DNA of 41,116 nucleotides from Bacteroidota bacterium (GCA_024280155.1 JAJRQQ010000094.1:1-41116), one strand, 5' to 3'; shown: positions 23,942 to 32,682, numbered from the stretch's first letter. Translations and numbers: made by a program. The notes: generated by a model from the sequence alone, not told the origin.

Positions 23942-24991
23942 ATGAGTAAGCCAAAATATACAATAGCTGTTACTGGTTTAAATGCCATTGACAGTCCTGG
24001 TCCTGGATTAGCAGTTATTCGAGCATTGAGAGATGCTGACAGTTTTGATGTTAGAATCATTGGACTTTCGTACGAAGCACTGGAGCCAGGCATCTATATG
24101 CATGAGTACGTTGACAAAACCTATCAAGTACCCTACCCTACAGCTGGACAAGAGGTTCTTTTTGAAAGGTTTAAGTACATTAACTCTGTAGAAAACATCG
24201 ACTTCCTTTTCCCTAATTTTGATGCAGAACTTTTTAACTACATCTCAATTCAAGAAAAATTAGAAAATGAATTAGGAATAAAAATGTCTTTACCTACACA
24301 GAAGCAATTCGAAGCTCGACATAAAGTAAACTTATATGAATACGGTAAGGAGCATAGCATCAAAGTTCCTTTTGCTAAAATGGTTTTTAGTACAGCAGAA
24401 ATTCCAGCAATAGCACGAGAAATGGGGTACCCTTTAGTGATTAAAGGAAAATTTTATGATGCAAAAATTGCTCACACTGCCGAACAAGCTCAATCACATT
24501 TCAATAAGATTAGTGCAGAATGGGGACTTCCAGTTTTAGTTCAAGAATTTGTTCATGGTTCCGAAGTCAATGTTTGCGGTATTGGAAATGGAGATGGCGT
24601 AACGCTTGGTGCAGTTCCGATGCGAAAATTATACATCACATATAAAGGGAAAGCTTGGGCTGGAATTACTTTAGATGATGAAAAACTACTTAAAATAACG
24701 AACGATTTAGTCAAGAATACTAAATGGAATGGTCCTTTTGAGTTAGAATTCATGAAAACCAATGAGGACGAATATTACCTCATCGAAATAAACCCAAGAT
24801 TCCCTGCATGGTGCTACCTTACTGTTGGTGCTGGGCAAAATCAAATAGAAAAACTTGTGAATCACGAAATGGGCATGAAAGTGAGTCCTTTTGAAAATTA
24901 TGAAGTTGGAAAAATGTTCATCCGCTATTCTCACGATATGATTGTTGACATCAAGGAATTTGAGAAAATATCAACCATAGGAGAACTATAA
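23942..24991 (+). CDS. ATP-grasp ligase (CarB/PylC-like)
   Basis: A 349-residue protein. The N-terminal pre-ATP-grasp part starts IAVTGLNAIDSPGPGLAVIR, resembling a Rossmann-like domain. ATP-grasp motifs follow: PLVIKGKFYDAK (nucleotide lysine), PVLVQEFVHGSEVNV, and the Mg-binding end FELEFMKTNEDEYYLIEINP (Glu and Asn ligands). The family activates a carboxylate as acyl-phosphate and joins it to an amine or thiol. Its location between a PqqD-like protein and a PLP decarboxylase suggests amino-acid ligation in a small pathway. The substrate cannot be read from the sequence. Confidence 0.85.
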   Translation: MSKPKYTIAVTGLNAIDSPGPGLAVIRALRDADSFDVRIIGLSYEALEPGIYMHEYVDKTYQVPYPTAGQEVLFERFKYINSVENIDFLFPNFDAELFNYISIQEKLENELGIKMSLPTQKQFEARHKVNLYEYGKEHSIKVPFAKMVFSTAEIPAIAREMGYPLVIKGKFYDAKIAHTAEQAQSHFNKISAEWGLPVLVQEFVHGSEVNVCGIGNGDGVTLGAVPMRKLYITYKGKAWAGITLDDEKLLKITNDLVKNTKWNGPFELEFMKTNEDEYYLIEINPRFPAWCYLTVGAGQNQIEKLVNHEMGMKVSPFENYEVGKMFIRYSHDMIVDIKEFEKISTIGEL

Positions 24992-25014
24992 TAATCACAT
25001 TAAAACGAAATAAA

Positions 25015-26373
25015 ATGGAAAAGAAAACATATGAAAGACCAATCATTAAACCTTTAAATTCTGGTTTAATGAATAAATTTGGAACACGAACAGAATACAC
25101 TCCTAAAACACACATTGATGGTGTAAAAGTGTCCGATTTATTAGAAGAATACGGTTCACCACTATTTGTTATGTCTGAACAAAAAATCAGAGAAAACATT
25201 CAAAGTGCAAAACGTATTTTTGAAACACGTTACCCTAAAGTTCAATTTGCTTGGTCGTATAAAACCAATTATTTAAACGCAGTCTGTAATGTTTTTCATC
25301 AAGAAGGGTCTTGGGGTGAAGTTGTTTCGATGTTTGAATACAATAAAGCGCTAAAAAACGGAGTTCCTGCTGAAAAAATTCTTTTCAATGGTCCAGACAA
25401 AACAGATGATGATTTAAGAACAGCAGTGAAGAATGATTCACCAATCCATATTGATCATTTAGATGAATTATATCGCTTGATTGAAATTGCAGGAGAAATG
25501 CATAAAAAACCTCGAGTTGCCATTCGTGTGAACATGGACACCGGAGTTTATCCGATGTGGGATCGTTTTGGTTTCAATTATGAAAATGGGCAAGCTTGGG
25601 ATGCAATTAATAAAATAATGGCAACAGATAAGTTGAATCTTATCGGGTTACATTGCCATATTGGAACATACATGTTAACTCCGAGTGCATATGGAGTTGC
25701 AGCAAGTAAAATGTCCAATTTAGCATTAAAAATTAAAGAACGCTATTCAAAAATCATCACGTATATTGATATGGGCGGTGGTTTTGCTTCTAAAAACACA
25801 TTGAAAGGTTCTTATCAATTAGGTACAGATGCTGTTCCTGACATTGCTGAATATGCTGAACACATTACAAGTGCTTTATTAAACGCAGGATTTGATACTG
25901 ATGAACTTCCTTATCTATATTTAGAAACAGGTCGTGCTCTTATTGATGATGCAGGTTTCCTACTTGGGTCTGTCATCTCGAATAAACGCTTATCTGACGG
26001 AAGAAGATCTACGATACTAGATTTTGGTGTTAATATTTTATTCACTGCTTTTTGGTACGACCACAAGATTTCACCTGCACAAGAATTTAGTCAATACACA
26101 GAAGATACAGTTCTTTACGGTCCTTTATGCATGAATATTGATGTAGTTAGAGAAAATGTAACCATGCCTCCTCTGAATGCTGGTGACCAAGTTGTAGTTC
26201 ATTACGTTGGTGCATACAACATAACTCAATCTATGCAGTTCATTCAACTAAGACCTGCTGTAGTTATGATTGACACAAAAGGAACAGCACATAAAATAAA
26301 ATCGAGTGAAACGTTAGAAGATGTTGAAAAAAACGAACTACTTCCAGATCATTTGAATAACTTTGAATTATAA
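25015..26373 (+). CDS. Fold-type III PLP-dependent decarboxylase (diaminopimelate/ornithine decarboxylase-like)
   Basis: A 452-residue protein with all the main fold-III landmarks: the PLP lysine in FAWSYKTNYL (Lys83), HCHIGTY, the phosphate-binding GGGF, ETGRALIDDAG (EPGR-like), the second-subunit active-site cysteine loop YGPLCMNID (GPxCxxxD), and the C-terminal GAYNITQSMQF tyrosine. Catalytic residues thus look intact. The ETGR and GPLCMNID variants differ from standard LysA, and an N-terminal extension of about 35 residues precedes the barrel. It probably decarboxylates an amino acid or an amino-acid conjugate made by the ATP-grasp enzyme; it is unlikely to be the housekeeping LysA. Confidence 0.87.
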   Translation: MEKKTYERPIIKPLNSGLMNKFGTRTEYTPKTHIDGVKVSDLLEEYGSPLFVMSEQKIRENIQSAKRIFETRYPKVQFAWSYKTNYLNAVCNVFHQEGSWGEVVSMFEYNKALKNGVPAEKILFNGPDKTDDDLRTAVKNDSPIHIDHLDELYRLIEIAGEMHKKPRVAIRVNMDTGVYPMWDRFGFNYENGQAWDAINKIMATDKLNLIGLHCHIGTYMLTPSAYGVAASKMSNLALKIKERYSKIITYIDMGGGFASKNTLKGSYQLGTDAVPDIAEYAEHITSALLNAGFDTDELPYLYLETGRALIDDAGFLLGSVISNKRLSDGRRSTILDFGVNILFTAFWYDHKISPAQEFSQYTEDTVLYGPLCMNIDVVRENVTMPPLNAGDQVVVHYVGAYNITQSMQFIQLRPAVVMIDTKGTAHKIKSSETLEDVEKNELLPDHLNNFEL

Positions 26374-26385
26374 ATCAAACTAAAA

Positions 26386-28572
26386 TTGAACATTAAATAT
26401 CACATAAAACTCAGCTGGGAAGGACTTATCAACAGTTATTCCCAGGTTTTTTTCTCCAACAGTAAAATCCTTGCTTATATTTTATTGTTTGTGAGTTTTA
26501 TTGATATTGGCGCAGGAATAAGTGGTGTAATTGCTGTTGCAGTTGGACAAATAACAGCGTTACTTCTCAATTTTAGTCATGATGCAATCCGTGATGGAAC
26601 ATATACTTACAATTCGTTAATGGTAGGAATGGCAATTGGAATTTTTTACGATTTCAATTTGTCATTCTTTGTTTTACTTATCGTTGCATCGATCCTTACT
26701 TATTTCCTTACAATTTGGTTTCTAACTTCGTTAGGTCGTAAAGGTTTGCCTTTTTTAAGTATTCCATTTCTCATTGCTGTTTGGTTAATTATTCTTGGGG
26801 CAGACAATTTTAGTGCTTTAGAATTAAACCCAAAAGAAACACTTTCTTTGGCTCGTTATTTCCCTCAATTATTTACTGGAACAACAGAATTTATTGGGAC
26901 ACTTCCTTTTTCAAATGCAATTTATTTATACTTACGTTCCCTCGGTGCCATCTTTTTTCAATTCAATGATTTAGCAGGATTATTAATCGCCATTGGAATT
27001 TTGATTTACTCAAGAATTGGTTTTGTGCTCTCTATTTTTGGTTTCTTAATCGGGTATTTATTCTACCACTATCTAGAAGGAGATTTCTCGCAACTTATCT
27101 ATAGTTATATTGGCTTTAACTTCATTCTTACAGCAATTGCATTAGGAGGTTTCTTTGTAATTCCATCTAAAAAATCCTTCCTTATTCTCTTTTTGACCAT
27201 ACCTATTATTGCATTATTAATTAGTGCTTTACATACGCTATTTTCATTCTTCGGCTTACCACTCTATTCTTTACCGTTCAATATCGTTGTCTTGCTTTTT
27301 CTTTCTGCAATGGCATTGAGATATAAAACATCGGGACTACAATTAGTGACGTTGCAACAATTTTCTCCAGAAAAAAATCACTACAAATATTACAACTCAT
27401 TGGATCGCTTTTCTTCCGATACCTACTTTCACATTTCTCTACCAATTACAGGTGATTGGAGAGTATCTCAAGGATATGATGGAGAACATACACACAAGGG
27501 CGAATGGGCGCAAGCATTGGATTTTGATGTAATTGATGGTCAAAACTCAACATTCAAAGCACCTGGCATTCAACTAAAAGATTATTACTGTTATGATTTA
27601 CCGGTTAACGCTCCTGCAAATGGTTGGATTGTTGACATTATCGATGGCATAGAAGATAATGAAATCGGAGATGTAGATCTAGAAAACAATTGGGGAAATA
27701 CAATAGTTATCAAACACGGAGAATATATTTACAGTAAACTTTCTCACTTAAAAAAAGATACGATTCAATTCAAAATTGGTGATTACATTCAAAAAGGAGA
27801 TATTGTAGCATACTGTGGAAGCTCAGGAAGGTCTCCCGAACCGCATTTACACTTCCAACTTCAAGCTACTCCTTTTATTGGTTCTGCTACAATAAAATAC
27901 CCAATTAGTTATTATTTGACAAAGAATGAAAATGGCTACGAGTTCCATTCTTTTGATATACCGAAAGAGAATGAAATCGTGAGTAATGTTAAAGTGACAA
28001 AGCTACTCAAGGATGCTTACCATTTCATCCCTGGTCAGAAACTTAAATTTGAAGTAAAAGAAGAAGGTAAAAAAACATACATTACAAATTGGGAAGTTTT
28101 CACTACTCCAGCAAATTTGACTTATATTTTTTGTCATGATACAAAATCAACCGCTTATTTCGTAAACAATGGAACCCTATTCTATTTTACAGATTTCTAT
28201 GGTGACAAAAAATCTTTCTTGCATTTGTTCTACATTTCTAATCACCGAATTTTATTAGGTTACTATAAGAATGCAATAATCGAAGATAAACTATTGATTG
28301 ATTCTTTTTTCAACCCATTGATAAAAGCTATACATGATTTCACGGCTCCATTTTTTCATTACTGCAAGGCAGAGTACCAAATGACTTTTAGTGAAGTTGT
28401 GAACGAGCACATGCCTGAAAAAATTATTTGTAAAACAGAAGCAAAAGGAAAGTATTTTGGTAAAGAAAGTGGAATGATATGGTCGGAAATTGAATATAAA
28501 AATTCTCAAATAACTTCTTTAAAAATAAAAACAAGTTCAAAAACATTAACAGCAGAATGCATCCAATCATAA
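26386..28572 (+). CDS. Urea-transporter (UT) channel fused to an M23 peptidase domain
   Basis: A 728-residue fusion. Residues about 25-315 are hydrophobic and carry both copies of the urea-transporter signature LPxx[T/S]xPF: LPFLSIPF (121-128) and LPLYSLPF (291-298), one per half of the pseudo-symmetric channel. Residues about 345-500 are an M23/LytM domain with His370 and Asp379/381 (HTHKGEWAQALDFD), SHL (His454) and HLHF (487-490), so its zinc ligands appear present. The rest (500-728) has no assignment. The start is TTG (26386), 12 bp after the decarboxylase stop; the first ATG lies inside the channel domain and would destroy it. Its last 16 bp overlap the next gene. Confidence 0.85.
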   Translation: MNIKYHIKLSWEGLINSYSQVFFSNSKILAYILLFVSFIDIGAGISGVIAVAVGQITALLLNFSHDAIRDGTYTYNSLMVGMAIGIFYDFNLSFFVLLIVASILTYFLTIWFLTSLGRKGLPFLSIPFLIAVWLIILGADNFSALELNPKETLSLARYFPQLFTGTTEFIGTLPFSNAIYLYLRSLGAIFFQFNDLAGLLIAIGILIYSRIGFVLSIFGFLIGYLFYHYLEGDFSQLIYSYIGFNFILTAIALGGFFVIPSKKSFLILFLTIPIIALLISALHTLFSFFGLPLYSLPFNIVVLLFLSAMALRYKTSGLQLVTLQQFSPEKNHYKYYNSLDRFSSDTYFHISLPITGDWRVSQGYDGEHTHKGEWAQALDFDVIDGQNSTFKAPGIQLKDYYCYDLPVNAPANGWIVDIIDGIEDNEIGDVDLENNWGNTIVIKHGEYIYSKLSHLKKDTIQFKIGDYIQKGDIVAYCGSSGRSPEPHLHFQLQATPFIGSATIKYPISYYLTKNENGYEFHSFDIPKENEIVSNVKVTKLLKDAYHFIPGQKLKFEVKEEGKKTYITNWEVFTTPANLTYIFCHDTKSTAYFVNNGTLFYFTDFYGDKKSFLHLFYISNHRILLGYYKNAIIEDKLLIDSFFNPLIKAIHDFTAPFFHYCKAEYQMTFSEVVNEHMPEKIICKTEAKGKYFGKESGMIWSEIEYKNSQITSLKIKTSSKTLTAECIQS

Positions 28573-29924
28573 AGAACATATTATTCATTTGTTTTCTACT
28601 TATTTCATCAAGCAGTTACAGTCAATCAAACTTCAAAGAAGTGGACAGTACGAGTTATGCTCTTTATGTAAACATGGACTGGTATAACTTGATTCGCTAC
28701 TGTGAAAAAGCCAAAGAAAATGGATACGATTACTTTTACTTAAACCTTCGCTTAGGTATCGCGTACTTTACCACGGAAAATTACAAAAAAAGTATAACAG
28801 CTTTAGAAGATGCAAATAGAGATAATTCATTCAATCAAACCGTCAAAGAATATCTTTTTGGGAGTAACTATCATTTAATGAAAGAAAAGAATGCTAAAAA
28901 ATGGTACGCTCAATTAGATGACACCATCCAACAGCGCATTCAATATTCTCCAGAGAAATTATTGTCTGAAATTTACATTGAAGGAGGACAAAAAATTTCT
29001 AAAAATAGAGATGCAGCAAATAAAGCTGACTACTTAAATTTTGCTCTAAAATTACACCTCTCGGGTCGTTTTGATTTATCGCAAAGTTATACTTTCATTC
29101 AGCAGAATCTTATTTGGGGCGATTTTAAACAGCACCAATATTATTTAAATCCGACTTTTAAGATAAGTCCTTCACTAAGCTTCAACATTGGAATGCATTA
29201 TGCTAATTATCAAAGTAATATTGATTTTCACCTGCGTTCTACCTTTAATTCAGTTGGAAAAACTGGAGGGATTGGCATTAACACAATTGATACTACAACT
29301 TTACGAAATTATTATATTCAAGGTTTTTATGTAGAAAATGATATTCTTTTTGAACCGAGAATCACTAAGTCATGGCAGAAGTTCACAATTGCACCTTATT
29401 TTAGTTATTATACTTCTTTCCAAGACCCTAACTATTTTGAGCGTTTTATTGATACATTAACAGTGACAGAACGTTCTTTTGGAACAATCATCAATCAAAC
29501 TACAGAATACAAAGACAGTAGTGCAACACCAGGTAGAACTACTTTAACACAATATGGTTTCGGTGCAGACCTTTATTATACTTTTAAACATTTTACATTG
29601 GGTGGTGATTTGAAGTACATCAATAATAATTCAACATCTTCAATATTTATTATGCCATATCTTAATATAAGAGTTGGAAAAAAACTTACTTTTTACACCT
29701 ATTTTTTCAAAAAGAATTATTCTTATACCATAGGTTTATTCAATTCTTCTCAATTAATTAACACTAGCGATCAAGTTCGAAAGTTTAACTTTACCTCACA
29801 ATACAAAATTACACCCAAATTGAACCTCTATTTCACTTATCAAAATGAAAAAATTACAGATATTCTAAGTACTCAAACATATAAATTACACTCTTATTAT
29901 TTAGGTCTAAAATTAAAATTATGA
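28557..29924 (+). CDS. Outer-membrane beta-barrel protein with helical (TPR-like) N-terminus
   Basis: A 455-residue protein with a signal peptide (MHPIIKNILFICFLLISSSSYSQ). Residues about 30-130 are helical and TPR-like (YFYLNLRLGIAYFTTENYKK). From about 160 on, alternating aromatic/polar strands (SQSYTFIQQNLIW, FTLGGDLKYI, KLTFYTYFFKKNYSYTIGLF) end in a final strand HSYYLGLKLKL, typical of an outer-membrane barrel. It may be YaiO-like, but I cannot confirm the family. It overlaps the upstream UT-M23 gene by 16 bp and the next gene by 4 bp (ATGA), so the three are translationally coupled and probably form one envelope assembly. Confidence 0.7.
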   Translation: MHPIIKNILFICFLLISSSSYSQSNFKEVDSTSYALYVNMDWYNLIRYCEKAKENGYDYFYLNLRLGIAYFTTENYKKSITALEDANRDNSFNQTVKEYLFGSNYHLMKEKNAKKWYAQLDDTIQQRIQYSPEKLLSEIYIEGGQKISKNRDAANKADYLNFALKLHLSGRFDLSQSYTFIQQNLIWGDFKQHQYYLNPTFKISPSLSFNIGMHYANYQSNIDFHLRSTFNSVGKTGGIGINTIDTTTLRNYYIQGFYVENDILFEPRITKSWQKFTIAPYFSYYTSFQDPNYFERFIDTLTVTERSFGTIINQTTEYKDSSATPGRTTLTQYGFGADLYYTFKHFTLGGDLKYINNNSTSSIFIMPYLNIRVGKKLTFYTYFFKKNYSYTIGLFNSSQLINTSDQVRKFNFTSQYKITPKLNLYFTYQNEKITDILSTQTYKLHSYYLGLKLKL

Positions 29925-30517
29925 AAAATTTACTCATTACCCTTTCTATTTTTGTTGCAACATTTTCTACTGCACAAACTAAATCATACGAAACTTTTAG
30001 CAAAAGTTATGCTTATGAAAATACCAGAGAATACAATAAAGCTATTCAAGTTCTCTCTACTCTTCCAGAATCGTCTTATAGTGTTCAACTACGTTTAGGT
30101 TGGTTGCATTATCTTAATGCTGATTATATTAAATCAAAATCACATTATAAGAAGGCAATTTCAATCAATAAAAGCAGTATTGAAGCACGCCTAGGGTTAA
30201 TTTATCCGTTGACAGCAATTTCAAGTTGGGACGAAATAATTAAAGTATATAATGAGATTTTAGAAATTGATATCAATCATACGACATCGCATTATCAACT
30301 CGCCTATATTTACTATGTTAGAAAGATGTACACGCAAGCAGGTGCTCATTTAAAGAAAGTTTTAGAATTATATCCGTTTGATTATAATTCTAATGCTCTT
30401 TTAGGCAGTGTTTATGTTAAACAAGGGAAAATCAAAGAAGCAAAATTCCACTACACAAGAGCAATGGAATACAATCCATTGGATACAAGTATTCAATCTA
30501 TTCTAAACGGTTTATAA
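29921..30517 (+). CDS. Exported TPR protein
   Basis: A 198-residue protein with signal peptide MKNLLITLSIFVATFSTAQ and about four tetratricopeptide repeats (for example LRLGWLHYLNADYIKSKSHYKKA and ALLGSVYVKQGKIKEAKFHYTRAMEYNP). It probably scaffolds the periplasmic side of the UT-M23 and barrel proteins. Its TAA stop is formed by the first three bases of the right 62-bp repeat, so the island's end coincides with the end of this gene; the C-terminus may have been changed by the insertion. Last gene of the operon. Confidence 0.8.
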   Translation: MKNLLITLSIFVATFSTAQTKSYETFSKSYAYENTREYNKAIQVLSTLPESSYSVQLRLGWLHYLNADYIKSKSHYKKAISINKSSIEARLGLIYPLTAISSWDEIIKVYNEILEIDINHTTSHYQLAYIYYVRKMYTQAGAHLKKVLELYPFDYNSNALLGSVYVKQGKIKEAKFHYTRAMEYNPLDTSIQSILNGL

Positions 30518-30576
30518 TTCATATTCCAAATGCTAGAGGCAACAAGTCGAGTGCCGAGTTAAAAATAATTGTTTTT
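30515..30576. repeat. Right 62-bp direct repeat (att-like) within the 3' end of cdd
   Basis: Identical to 22828-22889. It forms the last 18 sense codons and stop of the intact cytidine deaminase gene, plus seven more bases. It marks the right edge of the island. Confidence 0.95.
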
Positions 30577-30989
30577 CCATTCTGACTGACTAAAATAATG
30601 CGGTAATTCTCGTCTTGTCGTTTTTCAGTTTCTATCATCACTTGTCGGCAGCTGCCACAAGGAGAAAGAATCGTTTCTACGGGAACTAAATCTCCTTTTG
30701 CAACAATACACAAAGTCTCCACTTTTTCATTGGGGAAATTTGCTCCTGCATAAAACAAAGCAACACGTTCTGCGCACAACCCCGATGGATAAGCAATGTT
30801 TTCTTGATTACTTCCTGTGACCACTTCGTTATTCGAAAGCCGAACACTTGCTCCAACCTTAAATTTAGAATAAGGTGCATAAGCATTATCCATCACTTCA
30901 TACGCTTTTTTTACCAGCACATGATCCTCAAAAGAAAGGTCTTCCCAATTTTCTAACTCTTCGTATTCCGTTGTTATTTTCTTAATCAT
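30519..30989 (-). CDS. cdd: Cytidine deaminase
   Basis: Deaminates cytidine and deoxycytidine in pyrimidine salvage. The 156-residue length fits the homotetrameric class. Zinc-site motifs are intact: CAE (Cys72, catalytic Glu74) and PCGSC (Cys111, Cys114). The substrate-binding FKVGASVRLSNNEVVTG is also visible. It starts 3 bp after the papain-like peptidase stop, so both are in one operon. Its last 18 codons are duplicated at the far side of the island. The coding region remains full length, so the insertion preserved the enzyme while separating it from the lipoprotein gene that once overlapped its stop codon. Confidence 0.95.
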   Translation of the reverse strand: MIKKITTEYEELENWEDLSFEDHVLVKKAYEVMDNAYAPYSKFKVGASVRLSNNEVVTGSNQENIAYPSGLCAERVALFYAGANFPNEKVETLCIVAKGDLVPVETILSPCGSCRQVMIETEKRQDENYRIILVSQNGKTIIFNSALDLLPLAFGI

Positions 30990-30992
30990 TCA

Positions 30993-32564
30993 TTATTTTT
31001 TTATTCCAATCACAAAAGCAATTCTTTTATTCTTTGCTGTAGAAGCTGAGAATGTAATTGAATTACTTCCTGAAAATTGAACAGTATTCTCTAGAGTTCT
31101 TCCCAAAGCATTCTTCACCTTATCCTCGTAAGTTGCTCCAGGAGAGTTCGAAATTAATCTATTCATCTCATTATAATCTAACGGTGTTTTAGTAATTATC
31201 ACTGCAATTTTATCCTTCTCACCAATATTATCTGCTTGCATGGAATGGTCACGAGGAAATAAACGTGTCCCTGTTATTCCACAATATGGAGAATGTTTTG
31301 GTGTATAAGGAAAAAGAACATAGCTACTCCCATCCGTTTCTTGACCGAAAATATACGTATAACATTCGACATTATTGGTAAACTCAACTTTAAATTCATC
31401 CGAAGTGGAAATTTCCCCTTTGGTTTCGAAGTAGAATTCTCCTTTTTGTTCTAAATCAATTGTTTTTTTGCCTTTATTTAATTCTAAAGCAAAATTCCCT
31501 TTAAAAACAGAAACTTGTTTGTCATCCGCATTTCCCATAGGATATAATCCATAAGATTCTACATTAAAATGTTTAAAATCGGTATATCGTACCCAAGCAA
31601 TTCCATCAATTCCCCAATCTTCTCCCCAACTATTCATTATTTGGAAAGCACCGCCTTCTTTGTAATCATCATAGCCAATAATACACATTGCATGACCGCC
31701 AAATCCTCGTTGGTCATAATCAGCATTGGTTGGAATCCAGACTTCACGACCTGACATATCGCTCATAAACGTTCCTCCTACCATCATTCCGATTGTTACT
31801 GGTGAACCTTGAGCTAAATTCTGTTTAATCGCCAACATTTCTTTGGAAGCAAATCGAGCATCTTCTTCTGTCAATCGCTGGAATCCTTTAATCTTATAAT
31901 TCCTTGCTTTTGATTGCAACGATCTATCGGGCATTTTAGAGCAAGAACGGTCGTCGTATTTAAAATCATCAAAAGGAACAGCGCCAACTTCCATGAGGTT
32001 ATCCATGGCTAGTTTAATGTACGAACCTTGGCAAGTATTTTTATCAATACTGATTTGATTGTACATAAAAGATGGGCTAAAACGGACAGAATTTGGACTT
32101 TTACCTGTTCTTTGCGACTCTAAAATTGTACGAGCAGCATAAGCATTTGCCCAAGCCACACAAGAACCTTGACGACCTTGATTTAATCTTTTTGGTGCAT
32201 ATTTTAGCAACGAAACTTTCTCTGGCAAAGGATTCTTTATGTTATCCGCTAAAGGTTCATAAATTTCAACAGACTCATACGCTTCCTTATTAAATGTATT
32301 CCCTGTGCTAAATAATTGTGAGATTTGTTCCATCGGCAACGAGGAAGAAGATGAGCAACTTTTACCAAACAATAAATAAGCTCCAATTCCAACAACCGCA
32401 ACGATGATGAGTAATTTTGGTTTCTTCAATAAGAAAGGCAAAAGCATGGAAATAACATTCATTCCAAGTCCACCACCTGATCCTCCTCTATTTCTGAGTG
32501 GTCTAGAAGGTCTTCTACTATTTGACCGCCCTTGATTAGGGTCTTTTTTCATTCGTATGGGCAT
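30993..32564 (-). CDS. Membrane-anchored papain-like (C1) peptidase with DUF4384-like C-terminus
   Basis: A 523-residue protein. A basic Arg/Gly/Ser-rich N-terminus of about 47 residues precedes one transmembrane segment (KLLIIVAVVGIGAYLLF, 51-67). The papain domain follows with Gln129 and nucleophile Cys135 in NQGRQGSCVAWA, His291 in GGHAMCIIGYDD and Asn311 in NSWGEDWG, so the catalytic set looks complete. The C-terminal ~170 residues resemble DUF4384 (SYVLFPYTPKHSPYCG). The catalytic domain should face the periplasm. Start at 32564 or at the nearby Met5 codon. First gene of the operon with cdd, divergent from mtaB. Confidence 0.87.
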   Translation of the reverse strand: MPIRMKKDPNQGRSNSRRPSRPLRNRGGSGGGLGMNVISMLLPFLLKKPKLLIIVAVVGIGAYLLFGKSCSSSSSLPMEQISQLFSTGNTFNKEAYESVEIYEPLADNIKNPLPEKVSLLKYAPKRLNQGRQGSCVAWANAYAARTILESQRTGKSPNSVRFSPSFMYNQISIDKNTCQGSYIKLAMDNLMEVGAVPFDDFKYDDRSCSKMPDRSLQSKARNYKIKGFQRLTEEDARFASKEMLAIKQNLAQGSPVTIGMMVGGTFMSDMSGREVWIPTNADYDQRGFGGHAMCIIGYDDYKEGGAFQIMNSWGEDWGIDGIAWVRYTDFKHFNVESYGLYPMGNADDKQVSVFKGNFALELNKGKKTIDLEQKGEFYFETKGEISTSDEFKVEFTNNVECYTYIFGQETDGSSYVLFPYTPKHSPYCGITGTRLFPRDHSMQADNIGEKDKIAVIITKTPLDYNEMNRLISNSPGATYEDKVKNALGRTLENTVQFSGSNSITFSASTAKNKRIAFVIGIKK

Positions 32565-32666
32565 AATTCTGAATTTTAATGTTCAAAGAAAGAGATTTTA
32601 CAGCGAAAAAGCAAATGAAGAAAACAGGTTACAGGGCAAAAAGAGAATGATAATTAAGAATTATTA

Positions 32667-32674
32667 TATCTTTG
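32667..32674 (+). promoter_or_regulatory. -7 promoter box for mtaB, implying a very short leader
   Basis: Plus-strand TATCTTTG, exact TAnnTTTG, ending 8 bases before the preferred ATG (32683). With transcription starting a few bases further on, the mRNA would be nearly leaderless. This also argues against the longer frame beginning at 32557. Confidence 0.55.
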
Positions 32675-32682
32675 CACTCACA

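Larger units (their letters stand above)
22890..30514 (+). mobile_element. 7.6-kb genomic island inserted at the cdd 3' end
   Basis: The segment is bounded by a perfect 62-bp direct repeat. All seven genes within are on the plus strand, while the genes on both sides (pdhC, pdhA, lipoprotein; cdd, peptidase) are on the minus strand. Deleting the segment and one repeat rejoins cdd to the lipoprotein gene with an ATGA overlap. Insertion at a gene 3' end that is rebuilt by the element is the usual outcome of tyrosine-recombinase integration. No integrase, transposase or relaxase is visible inside, so it was moved in trans, lost its integrase, or arose by homologous recombination. Confidence 0.8.

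Noticed and set aside
23942..26373. Pyrrolysine or 3-methylornithine biosynthesis, because the ATP-grasp protein resembles PylC
   Set aside because: There is no radical SAM PylB, no PylD and no pylT/pylS, and the neighbour is a decarboxylase. The similarity is at the level of the ATP-grasp fold only.
25015..26373. Housekeeping diaminopimelate decarboxylase (lysA)
   Set aside because: The fold matches, but the EPGR and cysteine-loop motifs vary and the gene lies in an accessory island with an ATP-grasp/PqqD partner. I left the substrate open.
22890..30514. Composite transposon or IS-bounded island
   Set aside because: The boundary repeats are direct, belong to the cdd gene, and have no terminal inverted repeats or transposase. 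Site-specific integration fits better.
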